Shown: piece by piece, positions 14,041 to 14,557 of the stretch
Numbering within the stretch: the first letter of the stretch is position 1
Layout of the letters: each line of letters opens with the position of its first letter
Assembly: GCA_035294465.1 (NCBI GenBank)
Contig: DATGKW010000240.1
Location: forward strand, 1-14,557
Direction: 5' to 3'
Length of the DNA: 14,557 nt
DNA from: Paraktedonobacter sp035294465
GTDB lineage: Bacteria > Chloroflexota > Ktedonobacteria > Ktedonobacterales > Ktedonobacteraceae
The notes under the pieces: model-generated
What the model saw: only the letters and a program-made list of their open reading frames with translations
The model's database searches: none
Told to the model about the DNA's origin: nothing
Program-made: the position numbers and the translations under genes

Positions 14041-14061
14041 CTCTTCACTCTTCACTCTTCA
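14041..14061. repeat. three tandem copies of CTCTTCA
   Basis: The 7-base unit CTCTTCA occurs three times in a row with no mismatch. The last copy contains the stop codon (complement of TCA at 14059-14061) of the minus-strand hydrolase gene. It is a short tandem repeat likely to vary in copy number by slippage, but changes would fall at or after the stop. Confidence 0.7.
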
Positions 14062-14557
14062 ATCAGAGATTGCTTGATAGGTCAGCATCAGGAAATCTTC
14101 GACAATTTGCGGGTAGAACGGATTGGCTTGCTGCGTCTGCGTCAGCAGCGTTGCCATCAGATCCTCTTGCGGGTCTGCTATCCACGTTGTGCCAAAGACG
14201 CCCGGCCAGTAGAAAGAGCCAGGGCCTGGCCCCAGTCCGAGGCGTCGCGTTCTGACGGCGACCCCATAGCCAAAGCCCCAGTTGTCCCACATGCCGGCAG
14301 CGCGATCTACATCGTAGCGATCAAATTCAAGAGATCTGTGCGTGTGCTGCTCAGGAGTCAGATAGTCTGTCGTCATGGCTTCCACCGTCTTGCGCGAGAG
14401 AATACGGACGCCATCCAGTTCTCCCCTGTTCAGCAACATGCGGCCAAAACGCTGGTAATCGTCGGCAGTGGAGACCAGGCCGCCTGCTCCCGAAGGAAAG
14501 AGCGGCGGTTCAGCCCAACGTGTCCTCTGAGGATGATCCCGCACCGTCAGTCCTCCT
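14059..14557 (-). CDS. serine beta-lactamase-family hydrolase, partial (3' end)
   Basis: About 165 C-terminal residues of a protein in the class C beta-lactamase / penicillin-binding-like serine hydrolase family; the 5' part lies beyond the window. Visible family blocks are EPPLFPSGAGGLVSTADDYQRFGRMLLNRGEL, then LSRKTVEAMTTDYL, WGFGYGVAVR, and FYWPGVFGTTWIADP, where GTT occupies the KTG/HTG-type position at the active site. The catalytic SxxK and YxN motifs must lie upstream and cannot be checked. The frame stays open to the window edge and reads GGLTVRDHP, typical interior sequence. Members include esterases, D-amino-acid peptidases and true beta-lactamases, so the substrate is unknown. Confidence 0.82.
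   Translation of the reverse strand, partial: GGLTVRDHPQRTRWAEPPLFPSGAGGLVSTADDYQRFGRMLLNRGELDGVRILSRKTVEAMTTDYLTPEQHTHRSLEFDRYDVDRAAGMWDNWGFGYGVAVRTRRLGLGPGPGSFYWPGVFGTTWIADPQEDLMATLLTQTQQANPFYPQIVEDFLMLTYQAISD

Noticed and set aside
14544..14557. AGGAGG followed by GTG at 14544 as a true start of a 161-residue protein
   Set aside because: The AGGAGG codes for Gly-Gly in the same open frame, the sequence fits the interior of beta-lactamase-family proteins, and a start here would leave out the catalytic SxxK part.

Overview
The window reads as part of a bacterial chromosome with moderately high GC. It most resembles the Ktedonobacteria (phylum Chloroflexota). I infer this from the gene set: a Ser/Thr kinase fused through a Thr/Pro-rich linker to a WD40 propeller, a DUF4388-type protein, a zinc-ribbon membrane protein with a long Thr/Pro stalk, a long pentapeptide-repeat protein, an MctP-like symporter and a SigA-like sigma factor. 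No rRNA, tRNA, transposase, integrase or CRISPR array was seen, so this is not an obvious mobile island.

Layout: (1) 1-2037 holds a secreted clan GH-A glycosidase on the minus strand, with a hairpin beyond its 3' end and a 409-bp upstream spacer full of inverted repeats. (2) 2038-3066 is a solitary beta-class DNA methyltransferase on the minus strand. (3) From a divergent spacer with a clear extended -10 promoter, a plus-strand cluster runs from 3368 to 6865: DUF4388 plus winged-helix-like protein, a pentapeptide-repeat protein starting at TTG, and a sodium:solute symporter. (4) The symporter converges, with one base between stops, on a minus-strand zinc-ribbon/transmembrane/beta-sandwich protein (6867-8465). 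(5) A 427-bp divergent spacer with several strong hairpins separates that gene from a plus-strand sigma-70 factor (8893-9873). (6) A terminator-like hairpin and a promoter with a palindromic candidate operator lead into a cytoplasmic GH20 beta-N-acetylhexosaminidase (10189-11685). (7) This gene converges, with nine bases between stops, on a minus-strand kinase-WD40 receptor (11695-13854). (8) The right edge holds the 3' part of a serine beta-lactamase-family hydrolase, cut by the window end.

Functionally the window mixes carbohydrate breakdown (secreted GH-A enzyme, GH20), organic-acid uptake (symporter), and sensing or regulation (kinase-WD40, sigma factor, DUF4388 protein, zinc-ribbon membrane protein). 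No single pathway links all of it. The best leads for something undescribed are the two structured intergenic regions (1826-2044 and 8580-8811), the DUF4388/pentapeptide pair, and the zinc-ribbon protein with a duplicated IDEIDT motif that could be a kinase or FHA target. These are inferences from sequence alone; no database search was possible.
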